Positions 36,001-44,321 of a DNA stretch of 64,000 nt are shown piece after piece. Position numbers and translations under genes: made by a program. Numbering within the stretch: position 1 is the stretch's first letter; each line of letters opens with the position of its first letter. Origin of the DNA: Puniceicoccus vermicola (GTDB lineage Bacteria; Verrucomicrobiota; Verrucomicrobiia; Opitutales; Puniceicoccaceae); contig NZ_JACHVA010000134.1 in the NCBI RefSeq assembly GCF_014230055.1, positions 1-64,000 on the forward strand. Reading direction: 5' to 3'. A model generated the notes under the pieces. It saw only the letters and a list, made by a program, of their open reading frames with translations. It was not told the DNA's origin and did not search any database.

Positions 36001-36684
36001 ATGACAGGGGATCCCGAGGAAGCGGCTCAGTTTAAGCGTTATGTGGATACTTTTTTGTCGCCGGAGGGGATTTATGTTTCGCCTCTCGTAAGTTTTCCCG
36101 GGCCTGTAGTAATCGCTGAGCCGAAAGGTTTAAACTCTGGGAGTAAGTTTTTCAACGCCTTCGGTGGGATGCATGCTCTGCTCGAGTATTATGAATGGAC
36201 GCAAGATCCTGAGCTGAAGGATAGTCTGATTCAAATGGCAGACGATGTCACTCAGGCGGGCATGGTAGAGAGTAAACGTTTTGGGAATGGGTATTATGCG
36301 TGGCCGCCGCTGGTTTTTGCGAGTCGCTATGCCGACAACCCGGAGCCTTATCGAGAGTACCTCCGGTACTATTTAGGCGCATATGATTGGCGCACGCTGT
36401 ATTTGCCAGTGACCCGAAACACGGAGCATTGGTCCGGAAAAACCGGTTTCCTCATGAGAACGCCTCCGATTAGTTTCTTTTTTCAAAACTGGGCTCCATA
36501 TATGACCGCTGTGTTGGGCGAAGACGAATTCTGGCTACCGAAAATGGACCCGGAAATCGAAAAATGGGAGAGCGGAGGCGGTCGCTATTATGGCGTGAAA
36601 GGGAGTTGGCAGAGCGAATTTGATCGCGAGGAATTTGAGGATTATCTGGGGCCACAGCAACCTTGGAGGCAAGATGAGCGCTAA
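33061..36684 (+). CDS. PcRGLX/YetA-like protein, putative exo-rhamnogalacturonan lyase
   Basis: A 1207-residue secreted protein with signal peptide (FTGILSFLLWLISANVLQG). Residues 25-330 are a beta-sandwich domain; the remainder has the PcRGLX/YetA pattern: IYVTGGYPFGQGQVQESQL, SEAIAYWPDGSVKWGLLTFP, a central sandwich, and the alpha-barrel motif RHGVQHWSGGNHEERQTT. Fungal PcRGLX is an exo-acting rhamnogalacturonan lyase (PL26); YetA of Bacillus subtilis is encoded beside the GH4 enzyme LplD. Here too a GH4 gene lies nearby (39161-40579). The role is probably release of disaccharides from the rhamnogalacturonan I backbone outside the cell. The lyase activity itself is inferred. Confidence 0.8.
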   Translation: MHKFTFTGILSFLLWLISANVLQGYEWISTDESVQLELDEKTGGIRFWEVDGKVLSDVPDSDFDGVIGFEMESGWGGWFQVESFEVRYDSPVRILFEGILHLDQESDQSIGEMRGKLVYELNDEGREIELSFQLVSVAEGLDVSLSRYFWTQAFDLNPRKRVYYRGDFQTDWETRYFYQYTVDPRPGDDLLLPPDRNEWRFFGLDRLGNGAFRLWKAESLRTSPLVLEESLSPAPIVQIYDESGGVLVEYSQMDEIVDGPYHRRLGVDAAGGGRVSVDFVSKSGEAVDLLFADGDLVVSEAQTIKIRAYSSLSEVLAARENLEELYPPSTPPTPESVMLEPAWIREAPLSMGDEPIYVTGGYPFGQGQVQESQLSALRVGMGGGSLKPQSEAIAYWPDGSVKWGLLTFPLRLEEAETEYADSPRVTLRNGEAIPVRISVGESPSEPSDGSIVVRRTNDGGLMVGNGQLELELGKGVDWLRDLRLKDQSLLSGRHDHVGSAYTDYKLDPEPFYPFDREIEEGTDDPGSLSIDTLEVESVGPLRIVVRLTGYTDNEEPTRIVLRIELLAGKKEFTIEHTAEFLFKDPRRTFLRGMGINIPLDPRILGETHSSVQVLQESILSRRRNGSVRGMENDAVLEGGALLVRGPDLAVTAAIRDMSEMAPKAITLDRETGVLSFEFWPDEVGVMDVRRYSEYLHRGQLEAAPPKEDWVRTSYYEEDPFVGVSRTHEVLLAFDDVQSVSAELSEIRVANFQSPPLLYAGWDRYAQTGVVLPSSIESEWPTAWEAWTRLTNFWLWHREKNQWKGFWNYGDLRHRFRTHHYGYILEPVDLQRRLAGQPDAGKRVRDYHLSGDWALDNGSNGWSNTEGLPNLFLQYEYLRHGNRAVYFASEALARHSRDVVTRHAGMWFGRGTRHGVQHWSGGNHEERQTTITEYRLHYFLSGDLRSRAVVDKLYNEHYLTTEARMNADHSGRLGGLLFHWEMTGDPEEAAQFKRYVDTFLSPEGIYVSPLVSFPGPVVIAEPKGLNSGSKFFNAFGGMHALLEYYEWTQDPELKDSLIQMADDVTQAGMVESKRFGNGYYAWPPLVFASRYADNPEPYREYLRYYLGAYDWRTLYLPVTRNTEHWSGKTGFLMRTPPISFFFQNWAPYMTAVLGEDEFWLPKMDPEIEKWESGGGRYYGVKGSWQSEFDREEFEDYLGPQQPWRQDER

Positions 36685-37636
36685 GTTCAAATCTTGCTTG
36701 CAGGGGCTTTGCCTCGTCTTTGGGCTCCCCTATGTCCATGGGGAAGTCGTTCCTTCGGAATACCGAGAAGACCGGGTTTACACACTTGGGGACGATCATT
36801 TTCAGGTCGTAATCGAAACCGATCTCGACGGATGGATTGAGACCGTCGGTCCCCGCTTTGATCGCACGGGTGCGGTTCGTTCGGTTCAGGTTGACGGAAA
36901 GGAGTTTCTTGTCGAAGGAGGTTTGGCCGATGAGTTTAATCAAAAGTGGATCGCTCCTCCGGGTTACTATGCTAACGGTCCCGGTGGATCTTTTTTAAAA
37001 GTGGGTGTCGGCTTGCTGAAGCGTCACAATGCATGCCCCTACATTTTTCGCCGGAATTATCCGGTATTGCAACTGGCGGAGCAAAATGTCGTTCCGACGG
37101 ATTCTAAAAATCGCCTGCAGATTGAACAGTCGTTTTCCGGAGAGTCGGATTGGGGTTACCAGTACACCAAAACATACCGGATCGATGAGGATCAATGTTC
37201 GCTGACGATCGAGTATGCATTGACGAATACGGGCCAAGCCGTGATGGAGTTGGATCAGTACAACCATAATTGGTTCAGGCTCGGTGGGGGTTCCGAGCCG
37301 AAGCACTATTCCCTTTCGGCAGAGTTCATTTCCGGAATGAGCCGGGTCATCCCACCGGAATATCAGGTCGAAGAGAATACGATCCGTCCGGTCGTTCCTT
37401 TTGATTCCGCATTCTTCTTCATGACGATTGCCAACATTCCCATCGCCGAGAACTTTCTGGAAGTATTCGAATCTGAAAGTGGAATGCGGGTGGAGATCGG
37501 AGGAGATTTCCGTGTGGCCCGATTCGCTGTGCTCGCCGGCAAAGATATATTTTGTCCGGAGCTTTTTGGATTTTGGCGAGTCGATCCGAGTCGGACGATT
37601 CGATGGGAGAGGCAGTATTTCTTTCGTCTGAACTAG
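36674..37636 (+). CDS. Secreted galactose-mutarotase-fold protein
   Basis: A 320-residue protein with a short signal peptide (KFKSCLQGLCLVFGL, then PYVHGE). The body reads like an aldose-epimerase-type beta-sandwich: FQVVIETDLDGWIETVGPRF, KTYRIDEDQCSLTIEYALTN, LDQYNHNWFRLGG with a His near the usual active-site position. Such proteins either interconvert sugar anomers or bind carbohydrate. ATG 36674 has GGAGG 6 nt upstream and overlaps the lyase stop by 11 bp, so the two are translated together and likely act on the same substrate. An exact family was not recognised. Confidence 0.72.
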   Translation: MSAKFKSCLQGLCLVFGLPYVHGEVVPSEYREDRVYTLGDDHFQVVIETDLDGWIETVGPRFDRTGAVRSVQVDGKEFLVEGGLADEFNQKWIAPPGYYANGPGGSFLKVGVGLLKRHNACPYIFRRNYPVLQLAEQNVVPTDSKNRLQIEQSFSGESDWGYQYTKTYRIDEDQCSLTIEYALTNTGQAVMELDQYNHNWFRLGGGSEPKHYSLSAEFISGMSRVIPPEYQVEENTIRPVVPFDSAFFFMTIANIPIAENFLEVFESESGMRVEIGGDFRVARFAVLAGKDIFCPELFGFWRVDPSRTIRWERQYFFRLN

Positions 37637-37645
37637 ATCTACAAA

Positions 37646-38887
37646 ATGAAATCGAGAACGAGAATAGTCTCCCTGTTTTGTCTGCTATGGACTACGCACT
37701 GTGTGGTATCCGGTGACGAGCAGCAAACGGGCCTCATGTGGGAGCGGGAATTCCTCTACGAAGCGCCCGAGGTCTTCGAAGCACCGGAGGAATTTCTGGA
37801 ATCGGCGGAATTCGACGATTTGCCCGACGGCGTGCGGGCTCTCCGGTTTGAGGGTCTGCCGTGGAGAGGTGAGGAAACCCGTGTATTTGCGTTTCTGGGA
37901 ATCCCGGAGGAAGCGAGCGAGCGTCACCCCGTACCGGGGGTCGTATTGATTCACGGTGCGGGTGGCACTGCCTTTGCGCGGTGGGTAAAGCGCTGGATGG
38001 ATCGTGGATATGCGGCGATCGCGCTTGATTTGGACGGTGGTATTCCTTTGGGCACATATAGCCATTGGAAGAGAAACCCATCGGGAGGTCCTCGGCGGGG
38101 GGACGTGCAGCAGTTGGGATGGCCCCTTGAAGATCAATGGATGTATCAGGCTGTGGGCGACACGATTTTAGCCCATTCGCTCATCTCTTCCTTTCCTGAG
38201 GTGGACTCGGCCCGTATTGGGGCCACCGGAATTTCCTGGGGAGGAGTCGTCCTCTCCAATGTCGCTGGGGTGGATCCTCGATTGAAGTTCGCCGTGCCCG
38301 TTTACGGCTGTGGGTTCATTGCCGACGATTTCGATGACGGATCATCTTTTGTCGGGAGGAGCGCGACTGCGAGTCAGAGAGAAGAGTGGACCCGTTTGTG
38401 GGACCCGATGAACCGGTTGCCGGATGCGGAGATGCCAATGCTCTGGATTGCCGGCGTGAACGATTTCGCGTTCACGCCACGCGTGCGCAAGCTGTCTTAT
38501 GAACTGGCTCCGGGAACCGTGGCCGTTTCCCTGCGCTTACAGATGGGGCACAGTCAAGGCCGAGGCGAAGCACCGGCAGAAGTCTATGCCTTTGCGGACA
38601 ATATCGTCAAAGAAGGAAAACCGCTCCCACAGTTTTTAAGACAGGGTGTGGAAGAAGACGTCGGGTGGGCGGAGTTTGAGTTTGAGGTGTCACTGAAGCG
38701 TGCCGAGCTCTGCTACACTCTGGACAACGGGAAATGGCAGGATCGTGTTTGGCAAAGCGTACCCGCTGAGGTCGACTTAAAAACGGGTCGGGTTTCGGCT
38801 CCAATTCCTCCCGAGGCGACCGTCTATTATTTCAATGTCACCGACGAGCGCGGTCTTGTCGTCAGCAGCGTTCATGTAGAGCCCTAG
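37646..38887 (+). CDS. Secreted alpha/beta hydrolase, acetyl-xylan-esterase/dienelactone-hydrolase-like
   Basis: A 413-residue protein with signal peptide. The alpha/beta-hydrolase core has VVLIHGAGGTAFARW (oxyanion strand), nucleophile Ser in GATGISWGGVVLSN, a probable acid in WIAGVNDFAFTP and the His in MGHSQGRG. A C-terminal 90-residue beta domain (AELCYTLDNGKWQDRVW, TVYYFNVTDERGLVVSS) follows. It probably removes acetyl or methyl esters from pectin. It is the last gene of the plus-strand cluster, 9 nt after the mutarotase-fold gene. Its 3' end is duplicated at 41757-41868, in each case tail-to-tail with flavoprotein sequence. Confidence 0.85.
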   Translation: MKSRTRIVSLFCLLWTTHCVVSGDEQQTGLMWEREFLYEAPEVFEAPEEFLESAEFDDLPDGVRALRFEGLPWRGEETRVFAFLGIPEEASERHPVPGVVLIHGAGGTAFARWVKRWMDRGYAAIALDLDGGIPLGTYSHWKRNPSGGPRRGDVQQLGWPLEDQWMYQAVGDTILAHSLISSFPEVDSARIGATGISWGGVVLSNVAGVDPRLKFAVPVYGCGFIADDFDDGSSFVGRSATASQREEWTRLWDPMNRLPDAEMPMLWIAGVNDFAFTPRVRKLSYELAPGTVAVSLRLQMGHSQGRGEAPAEVYAFADNIVKEGKPLPQFLRQGVEEDVGWAEFEFEVSLKRAELCYTLDNGKWQDRVWQSVPAEVDLKTGRVSAPIPPEATVYYFNVTDERGLVVSSVHVEP

Positions 38888-38904
38888 ATCTGGCTTTTCA
38901 CTTT

Positions 38905-39170
38905 TATTCGCTCATGGCCAACCCCGCGATGCGCACCGTGGTCCAAGCTCCCTGGAAGTTGAAGCCTCCGGTGATGCCGTCGTAGTCGATGCATTCGCCG
39001 GCGAAGTGGTGATCTTTCCGGTGATGGAGAAGAGGGCGCCGAGAGTTCCTGGGCGAGGTTTGGACGGCGGCTCTGGGCGCTTGGGACCATTGCGTTTGGA
39101 GGTCCAGTCCTGCGGCTTCGGCGAGTTTCTCCTGGAGGCGTCGGCGATTCGGATGGCCGACTAGAAAAGC
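38905..39170 (-). pseudogene. 3'-half relic C of the HI0933-like flavoprotein gene, with internal deletion
   Basis: The strand encodes [18 protein letters not shown] (as in the intact gene: [18 protein letters not shown]), a frameshifted middle, then [20 protein letters not shown] and [14 protein letters not shown]. Compared with 41865-43097, about 85 bp are missing between GCGAAGTGG and TCTTTCCGG; AGTGG occurs at both edges in the intact copy, suggesting deletion between short direct repeats. The relic runs straight into the 3' end of the GH4 gene. Confidence 0.85.
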
Positions 39171-40579
39171 TTGGGACTGATCCCAACGAGTTCTTCCTCG
39201 CTGTTCTTGCGTGCGGTTTTCTCGCCCACCCAAGATTCGAGTGCTGACTTTTCTGCTTCGTAGAGCTCGTCGAGCACCGCTTCGGCGGTCGCAATCGAAT
39301 TCACGAGTGGATCCATGGCCAACGCCCGGACCAGGAGTTGCCGATTCTTTTGGAGGCACGCTTGCACCGTGAGTTCGTGGCAGTCGAGTATGCCCATCTG
39401 GAGACCACGCAGACCCAGGGGCATCGGACCGACCGGCTTGGGGTGGGGGCCCTTAGCATCAAACCGGCACTGCATTTCGAGGAAGGCATCCTCCGGAAGG
39501 TTGGGGACTGGGCGGCTTCCATCATCGGCCCGATTGGGCACGTTGACGTTGTAGCAGCGCCCATCCTCGACACACATGGTATGAATGATGTCCGTTGCGT
39601 GGTCCGATTTGTATTTTTTGTGGAACTCGGCGACATCCACACTTCCGTCCAGATACGATTCAACTTCGCTCCACATGTCCGCGGTCCACTGTGTCCGCTC
39701 GTCGCAGTCGAAGACCGAGAGCGGGGGCACCGATTCCTGAATGGCGGAGCGTCCTTGGTAGTAGGGCAGGTATTCCTTGGTGTGCCCGGTGACCGTCGGT
39801 AGCGCTCCGAAGACATCTCCGAGTTGCGCGGTGATCGTGTTGTTAAAGCGTCCTTTTGAATACCCTTGGTCCTTTTCTTTCTGGCCATGACTTCGGAAGG
39901 CCTCGTGCAACCGGTCGAAGACATCCTCTCCCGCAAAGGTGGCGCTGAGGAGAAAGGTGAAGTGATTCACGCCCGCCGCCCGGGTCTCAAGCTCGCTGTG
40001 CCGCTCCGGGTCTTCGCCCATCAGACGAAGATAGGATTTCGATTGGTAGGGCAAATGTTGCGCGTCGCAAAGGGCGAAATACTTCCCCGGATAGGTACGC
40101 ATGAGCATGATGCCGAAGATGGCACTCGGGTTGACGTAGTTGATCAGCCAGGCGTCCGGGCAGAGTTCTTGGACCGCCTGAGAGATCTCGAGGATCGGAC
40201 GATACTCGCGGAGGGTGCGAAAGACGCCGCCCGGTCCGATGGTGTCGCCCGAGCACATGCGGATGCCGTATTTCGCGGAGATCCGGCAGTCGATCTCGCG
40301 ATACTTGGCATTGTCCTTTGAGAAGCTGAGGACCACGAAATCCGATCCGGGCAGCGCATCCCGGAAATTTTCGTAGGCTTCGAAACGGCTCGGGGAATCG
40401 ATGGATTCTCCGGTCTTCTCGGCAAGCCGGTGCATGCGCTCGAGGTTTGCGGAGTCGGTGTCGACGAGGCGAAGTGTGCCGCCCCTTAGTCCGGGGAGAT
40501 GATGCATGGCCCAGATGGCCTGACGGGCGAAAAAGAGACTGCCGGCCCCGATGAGGGTGAGGGTGGGATTTTTCTTCAT
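39161..40579 (-). CDS. Glycoside hydrolase family 4 enzyme, LplD-like (putative alpha-galacturonidase)
   Basis: A 472-residue NAD- and Mn-dependent GH4 enzyme. Residues 5-20 give the NAD site ([15 protein letters not shown]); [13 protein letters not shown], the metal-ligand Cys in [11 protein letters not shown] and the His in GVNHFTFLL match the GH4 active-site layout. There is no signal peptide: it acts in the cytosol by redox-assisted elimination. Substrate is set by small differences; LplD of Bacillus subtilis, encoded next to YetA, is an alpha-galacturonidase, and the YetA-like gene here supports that. It is divergent from the AraC regulator (65 nt). Its 3' end abuts flavoprotein relic C. 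Confidence 0.85.
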   Translation of the reverse strand: MKKNPTLTLIGAGSLFFARQAIWAMHHLPGLRGGTLRLVDTDSANLERMHRLAEKTGESIDSPSRFEAYENFRDALPGSDFVVLSFSKDNAKYREIDCRISAKYGIRMCSGDTIGPGGVFRTLREYRPILEISQAVQELCPDAWLINYVNPSAIFGIMLMRTYPGKYFALCDAQHLPYQSKSYLRLMGEDPERHSELETRAAGVNHFTFLLSATFAGEDVFDRLHEAFRSHGQKEKDQGYSKGRFNNTITAQLGDVFGALPTVTGHTKEYLPYYQGRSAIQESVPPLSVFDCDERTQWTADMWSEVESYLDGSVDVAEFHKKYKSDHATDIIHTMCVEDGRCYNVNVPNRADDGSRPVPNLPEDAFLEMQCRFDAKGPHPKPVGPMPLGLRGLQMGILDCHELTVQACLQKNRQLLVRALAMDPLVNSIATAEAVLDELYEAEKSALESWVGEKTARKNSEEELVGISPKLF

Positions 40580-40644
40580 GAGGGTATCCTGACCGATTCC
40601 GACCGGATTGACGGACGGTAAATTCGATGCCTTAATAGGGATAT

Positions 40645-41469
40645 ATGTTGCAGCATTTGCAGACCTTGGTCTTCCGTCCGGAACGGGTTCCCCGGTTTCC
40701 TGCGACGACTCAGGTGCGGTCGGCGGGGGAGTATCGGGTCGGACCTTCGTGGGAAGAACGGGGCCGCCGCAAAGATTTCCATCAACTCTTCTGGATTGCT
40801 TCGGGCGAGGTGGAATTTCGCGTGAGAAAGGAGGTCTTTGGGACGGGGGAAGGGGAGGTCTATTTCTATAGACCGGGTGAGATTCATGACGTTCGGCCGG
40901 GGCGGTCGGGCGTTCACTACTTCTGGCTTACCCTCGACTCTCCAGGGGTGGATCCGTTGCTGGCGGGTTTCGACTTTCCGGGCCGTCGATTTCCGGCAGG
41001 ATCACCGCCGACCGAGCTCTTTCGTTCGATTATTGAGGCTTTAAAGTCGGCCACTCCCCGGGGAGAAATGGAGGCGACGGTGACTGCGTATGAGATCCTC
41101 ACCCGGCTCGCCTGGCAACGGCGACAGCTTCTCCCGGAGTCGGGAGCGGGCGAGAGGCTACGCAACCGTATGGACGCCCAATTTGCCGACCCGAATTTGA
41201 ATATCGAATCCTTGGCGGAGCAGGAGGGAATGCATCGGGCGACGGTCTACCGAACTTTCCTCCAGATACACGGGATATCGCCTTCGCTTTATCTACAAAG
41301 AAGGCGTCTGGTACATGGGCTGGCCCTCCTCGAACAAACGAACAAAACGGTTCAGGAGATTGCGTTGGCCTCCGGTTACACGGATCCCAACCATTTCGCC
41401 AAAGTGGTTCGTCGGGCGACGGGGTACGGCCCGGTGAAGTTTCGTCAGCGGGGAGGAGAGGCGCTGTAG
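40645..41469 (+). CDS. AraC-family transcriptional regulator
   Basis: A 274-residue AraC/XylS regulator. Residues about 20-110 are a cupin-like sensor (HQLFWIASGEVEFRVRKE, VYFYRPGEIHDVRPG); the C-terminal 100 residues carry the two HTH motifs (LNIESLAEQEGMHRATVYRT then FLQIHGISPSLYLQ, and KTVQEIALASGYTDPNHFAK). ATG 40645 has AGGG upstream. It is divergent from the GH4 gene and probably activates it in response to a uronide or other pectin sugar. The intergenic GACCGATTCCGACCGGATTG contains two near-repeats that could be its site. GH4 plus AraC sit between direct repeats of hydrolase/flavoprotein sequence. Confidence 0.9.
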   Translation: MLQHLQTLVFRPERVPRFPATTQVRSAGEYRVGPSWEERGRRKDFHQLFWIASGEVEFRVRKEVFGTGEGEVYFYRPGEIHDVRPGRSGVHYFWLTLDSPGVDPLLAGFDFPGRRFPAGSPPTELFRSIIEALKSATPRGEMEATVTAYEILTRLAWQRRQLLPESGAGERLRNRMDAQFADPNLNIESLAEQEGMHRATVYRTFLQIHGISPSLYLQRRRLVHGLALLEQTNKTVQEIALASGYTDPNHFAKVVRRATGYGPVKFRQRGGEAL

Positions 41470-41756
41470 GGATTTACTCGCAGGTCGCCACTTTAGTTGC
41501 TTGCTTCGTCGAGTAGATCAGGAATCAGGCGGATATCGATATTTCCGCGTGTGGGCTGTTCTATTTTTTGCAACCTATTGCCTAACAACAGGATGAATGC
41601 GGATCGATATCTTTTCGTGAGATTTCCGAACTAATCATCCTTCGCGTTCGTGACGTGGCGGAATTCACGGAGTTTGGTCGCAAACCGTTTGGCTGCGTGG
41701 ACTGGAGGAGACGCCTACGGAATTTGGAGAAAGCGGACGCCGAGTCTGCTATTTGA
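41470..41756. other. Intergenic stretch without recognisable gene
   Basis: Between the AraC stop and the hydrolase-tail repeat I see no conserved coding frame, hairpin or RNA gene. It may contain further degraded hydrolase sequence that cannot be aligned by eye. Confidence 0.4.
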
Positions 41757-41868
41757 GGAGGCAATTCTTCCCGATACGACCGTCTCTTGTTTCAATGTCA
41801 CCGATGAGCGCGGTCTTGTCGTCAGCAGCATTCTTTGTAGATCCCTAAATCTGGCTTTTCACGTTTAT
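41757..41868 (+). pseudogene. 3'-end relic of the alpha/beta hydrolase gene
   Basis: The frame encodes ILPDTTVSCFNVTDERGLVV then SSILCRSLNL, against IPPEATVYYFNVTDERGLVV and SSVHVEP at the end of the intact hydrolase (37646-38887). DNA identity continues past the stop codon into the flavoprotein tail (CTGGCTTTTCAC in both). This is therefore the right copy of a direct repeat whose left copy is 38800-39170. Confidence 0.85.
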
Positions 41869-43097
41869 TCGGCCATTGTCAGTCCGGCGATTCTGCCGGT
41901 GGTCCAGGCTCCCTGAAAGTTGAAGCCGCCGGTGATACCGTCGTAGTCGATACATTCTCCGGCGAAGTGGAGGTGGGGGATGATTTTGCTCTCCATGGTG
42001 CGCCAGTCGATTTCTTTGCGGCGGACGCCGCCGCAGGTGACGAACTCTTCCTTGTTAGTGGTCTTTCCGGTGATGGGAAAGAGGGCGCCGGAGAGTTCCT
42101 GGGCGAGGTTCTGGAGGGCGGCTTTGGGGGCTTGCGACCATTGGCTTTGCAAATCCAGTCCGGCGGCCTCGGCTAGCTTTTCCCAAAGGCGTTGGGGCAG
42201 GGCGACGAGAGGGGCGTTTTTGATTTTTTTCTTCCCGGCGGTCTGCGACCCGGAGCGAAGAGACTGTAAAAACTTCTCGCGGTTGGTTTCGCCCGTCCAT
42301 GCAACTTCGATGGGGAAGTGGTATTGGGCTTCGTGGGCGGTCCGGGCTTCCCAGGCCGATAGGCGGAGGATGGCGGGGCCACTGAGGCCGCGGTGGGTGA
42401 TGAGAAGGGGGCCGTTTTGCCAGCGTTTGGATCCTTGGATGCGGACGGCGGCGTTGGGAACAGAGATTCCGGCGAGGCCGCTGATCCGCTTGTCGGAAAC
42501 GTTGAGGGCGAAGAGGCTGGGTACGAGGGGTTCGATGGTGTGGCCGAGGCGTTCCAGGGTCTGGGGGAGGGAGGAGCCTTTGAGGCTGCCAGCAGCGAGG
42601 CAAACTCGGTCAAAAACCTCGGAGGATCCGTCGTTAAACTCGAGGGCGATGCCGTCCTCCCGAGGATGGAGGTCCTGGACTCCGACTCCGGGGGCCAGAG
42701 TGACTCTGGCGGCATGGGCGGCGGCGGTGAGGGTGTCGATAACGGTTTGGGAATTGTCGGTCGTCGGGAACATTCTCCCGTCCTCTTCGGCTTTGAGTTT
42801 CATTCCGCGCTCCTCAAACCAGCGAATGGTGTCCGTGGCCTGCCAGCGATGGAAGGCGGCCTTCAGCTCGCGGCCTCCGCGAGGGTAGCGGGTGGAGAAC
42901 TCGGCCGGGTCGAAGCAATGATGGGTAACGTTACATCGCCCTCCGCCGGAGATCTTCACTTTGGTCAGGAAGCGCCTTCCCTTTTCGTAGAGAATGACCC
43001 GGGCCGCAGGGTTCGCCTCGGCGGCGGTAACGGCGGCATAGAATCCGGCGGCTCCCCCGCCAATGACGGCGAGGGATGTGGATGGAGTTCCGGTCAC
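41865..43097 (-). CDS. HI0933-like (BaiN/RdsA-type) FAD-dependent oxidoreductase
   Basis: A 410-residue cytosolic flavoprotein. The FAD site is LAVIGGGAAGFYAAVTAAE; the family signatures TKVKISGGGRCNVTHHC, the mid-protein GLSGPAILRLS, GGVRRKEIDWRTMESK, and the C-terminal [19 protein letters not shown] then TTGRIAGLTMAE (second FAD contact) are all present, and the length is normal. The physiological role of this family is poorly defined. This is the only intact copy; tails or fragments of it occur at 16061-16150, 22331-22410 and 38905-39170. It is transcribed toward the duplicated hydrolase tail. Confidence 0.92.
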   Translation of the reverse strand: MTGTPSTSLAVIGGGAAGFYAAVTAAEANPAARVILYEKGRRFLTKVKISGGGRCNVTHHCFDPAEFSTRYPRGGRELKAAFHRWQATDTIRWFEERGMKLKAEEDGRMFPTTDNSQTVIDTLTAAAHAARVTLAPGVGVQDLHPREDGIALEFNDGSSEVFDRVCLAAGSLKGSSLPQTLERLGHTIEPLVPSLFALNVSDKRISGLAGISVPNAAVRIQGSKRWQNGPLLITHRGLSGPAILRLSAWEARTAHEAQYHFPIEVAWTGETNREKFLQSLRSGSQTAGKKKIKNAPLVALPQRLWEKLAEAAGLDLQSQWSQAPKAALQNLAQELSGALFPITGKTTNKEEFVTCGGVRRKEIDWRTMESKIIPHLHFAGECIDYDGITGGFNFQGAWTTGRIAGLTMAE

Positions 43098-43109
43098 GAA
43101 GAAATGCCT

Positions 43110-44321
43110 CTAGTAGGATCCAGAGGTTTCGGCTGTTCTTTCTTCCCGCGGTTCCTCATGGGTCTCGATATGGATCGCCAAGGTTGCGCGAATCCGGAGG
43201 CGGCGATCACTATCCAGTCGGAATAAAAGTTTGCCGTCGAGAGAATCGAGAAGGCTGGAAACGACAGAAAGCCCCAGTCCCATTTCGAGGAATCGCGGTT
43301 CCTCGACCCAGACGTCGGTCTCCGAGTCGACGGCTTCTAGATCATCTGCGACTTCGTTTTCGATCTCAAAGACCCATTGGTTTTCTTTCTCCTCAGAAGA
43401 ATACCATTCAAGGGTGACCGGAGCGTCCCCTCCGTGGCTGAATGCATTGTCGATGAGATTGGAAATGATTCGTTCGAGAGCGAGCCGGTGGAGGTGGAGG
43501 GCTAGTTTTTCAGTTCTTTTCCATTTGATTCGGGATTCCGGATCTCCGAAAGCCAGGGCACAACGCCAACCGATCGTGCGAATCACTTCCTCGGCATCGA
43601 CCTTCTCGGGTTTGCCGGGAGGGCGGTTGATGCTGAGGATGCTCAGGTCATCCAAAATTTGCTGGTTATAGATGAGGCCCCGTGACAGCGCTTGAAGGAG
43701 TGCTTTCGGGTCAGACCCATTTCCGTTATTGTTGAGAGCATGCTCAGCGAGGCGAACCAGCACGTCGTTGCTTCCTTTTAGGTCGTGTGCCGAGGCGCAG
43801 ACAACCTTCAGGTTTTCCTGCAGGCGATCGCCGAGCGAGTCGATCCGCCGCCGCAACTGAATTTCTCGCCGCTGATGCATCTGATCCTCCCGGCGAAGGT
43901 AAGTGTAGGCACTCTCGACGACGCAGTGGTTGAAGAAGAGTGAGATGATGCGATTGATCTCATGGACCGCGACAGGGGTAAAGGTTTCCTCTTCGCAAGA
44001 GCCAATGCACTCGCCGACTCGATCAGAAAGGATTTCTTCGAGGAGGTTGAGATCGAGAATGGCTTCGGCGAGATCAAACCCCTGCTGCAGGCGGGTTTTG
44101 CCATGGGCCTTGCCGTCTCCGTTTTTGTTGGCGGTCTCCAACGCCAGGGCCTCGACGACCTGATCGAAAATTTTGGGAATATGATCCATCCACGCCTTGC
44201 GGGACTGGAGTGTTACCCCCTCGCGGGAGGCGTTTACCTGTCGACGATCCAGCCATTCCTGCAGGATCTCGCTCCGCTGGCCTTTCAGCTCGGATACGAT
44301 TTCAGAGGTGTCTCGGTTCAT
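43110..44321 (-). CDS. Soluble histidine kinase with RsbRD-like N-terminal domain
   Basis: A 403-residue cytosolic kinase with no membrane segment. Residues 1-140 resemble the RsbRD_N sensor (ILQEWLDRR at the start, helical bundle to about 150). The H-box is CASAHDLKGSNDVLVRLAEH (His179), followed by HATPase_c with ISNLIDNAFSHGG (N box) and MGLGLSVVSSLLDSLDG (G box); the G1 box is weak. A phosphorelay partner is not adjacent, but an orphan LuxR-type regulator lies at 47526. It is 12 nt from the flavoprotein gene in the same direction and could be co-transcribed. Confidence 0.82.
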   Translation of the reverse strand: MNRDTSEIVSELKGQRSEILQEWLDRRQVNASREGVTLQSRKAWMDHIPKIFDQVVEALALETANKNGDGKAHGKTRLQQGFDLAEAILDLNLLEEILSDRVGECIGSCEEETFTPVAVHEINRIISLFFNHCVVESAYTYLRREDQMHQRREIQLRRRIDSLGDRLQENLKVVCASAHDLKGSNDVLVRLAEHALNNNGNGSDPKALLQALSRGLIYNQQILDDLSILSINRPPGKPEKVDAEEVIRTIGWRCALAFGDPESRIKWKRTEKLALHLHRLALERIISNLIDNAFSHGGDAPVTLEWYSSEEKENQWVFEIENEVADDLEAVDSETDVWVEEPRFLEMGLGLSVVSSLLDSLDGKLLFRLDSDRRLRIRATLAIHIETHEEPREERTAETSGSY

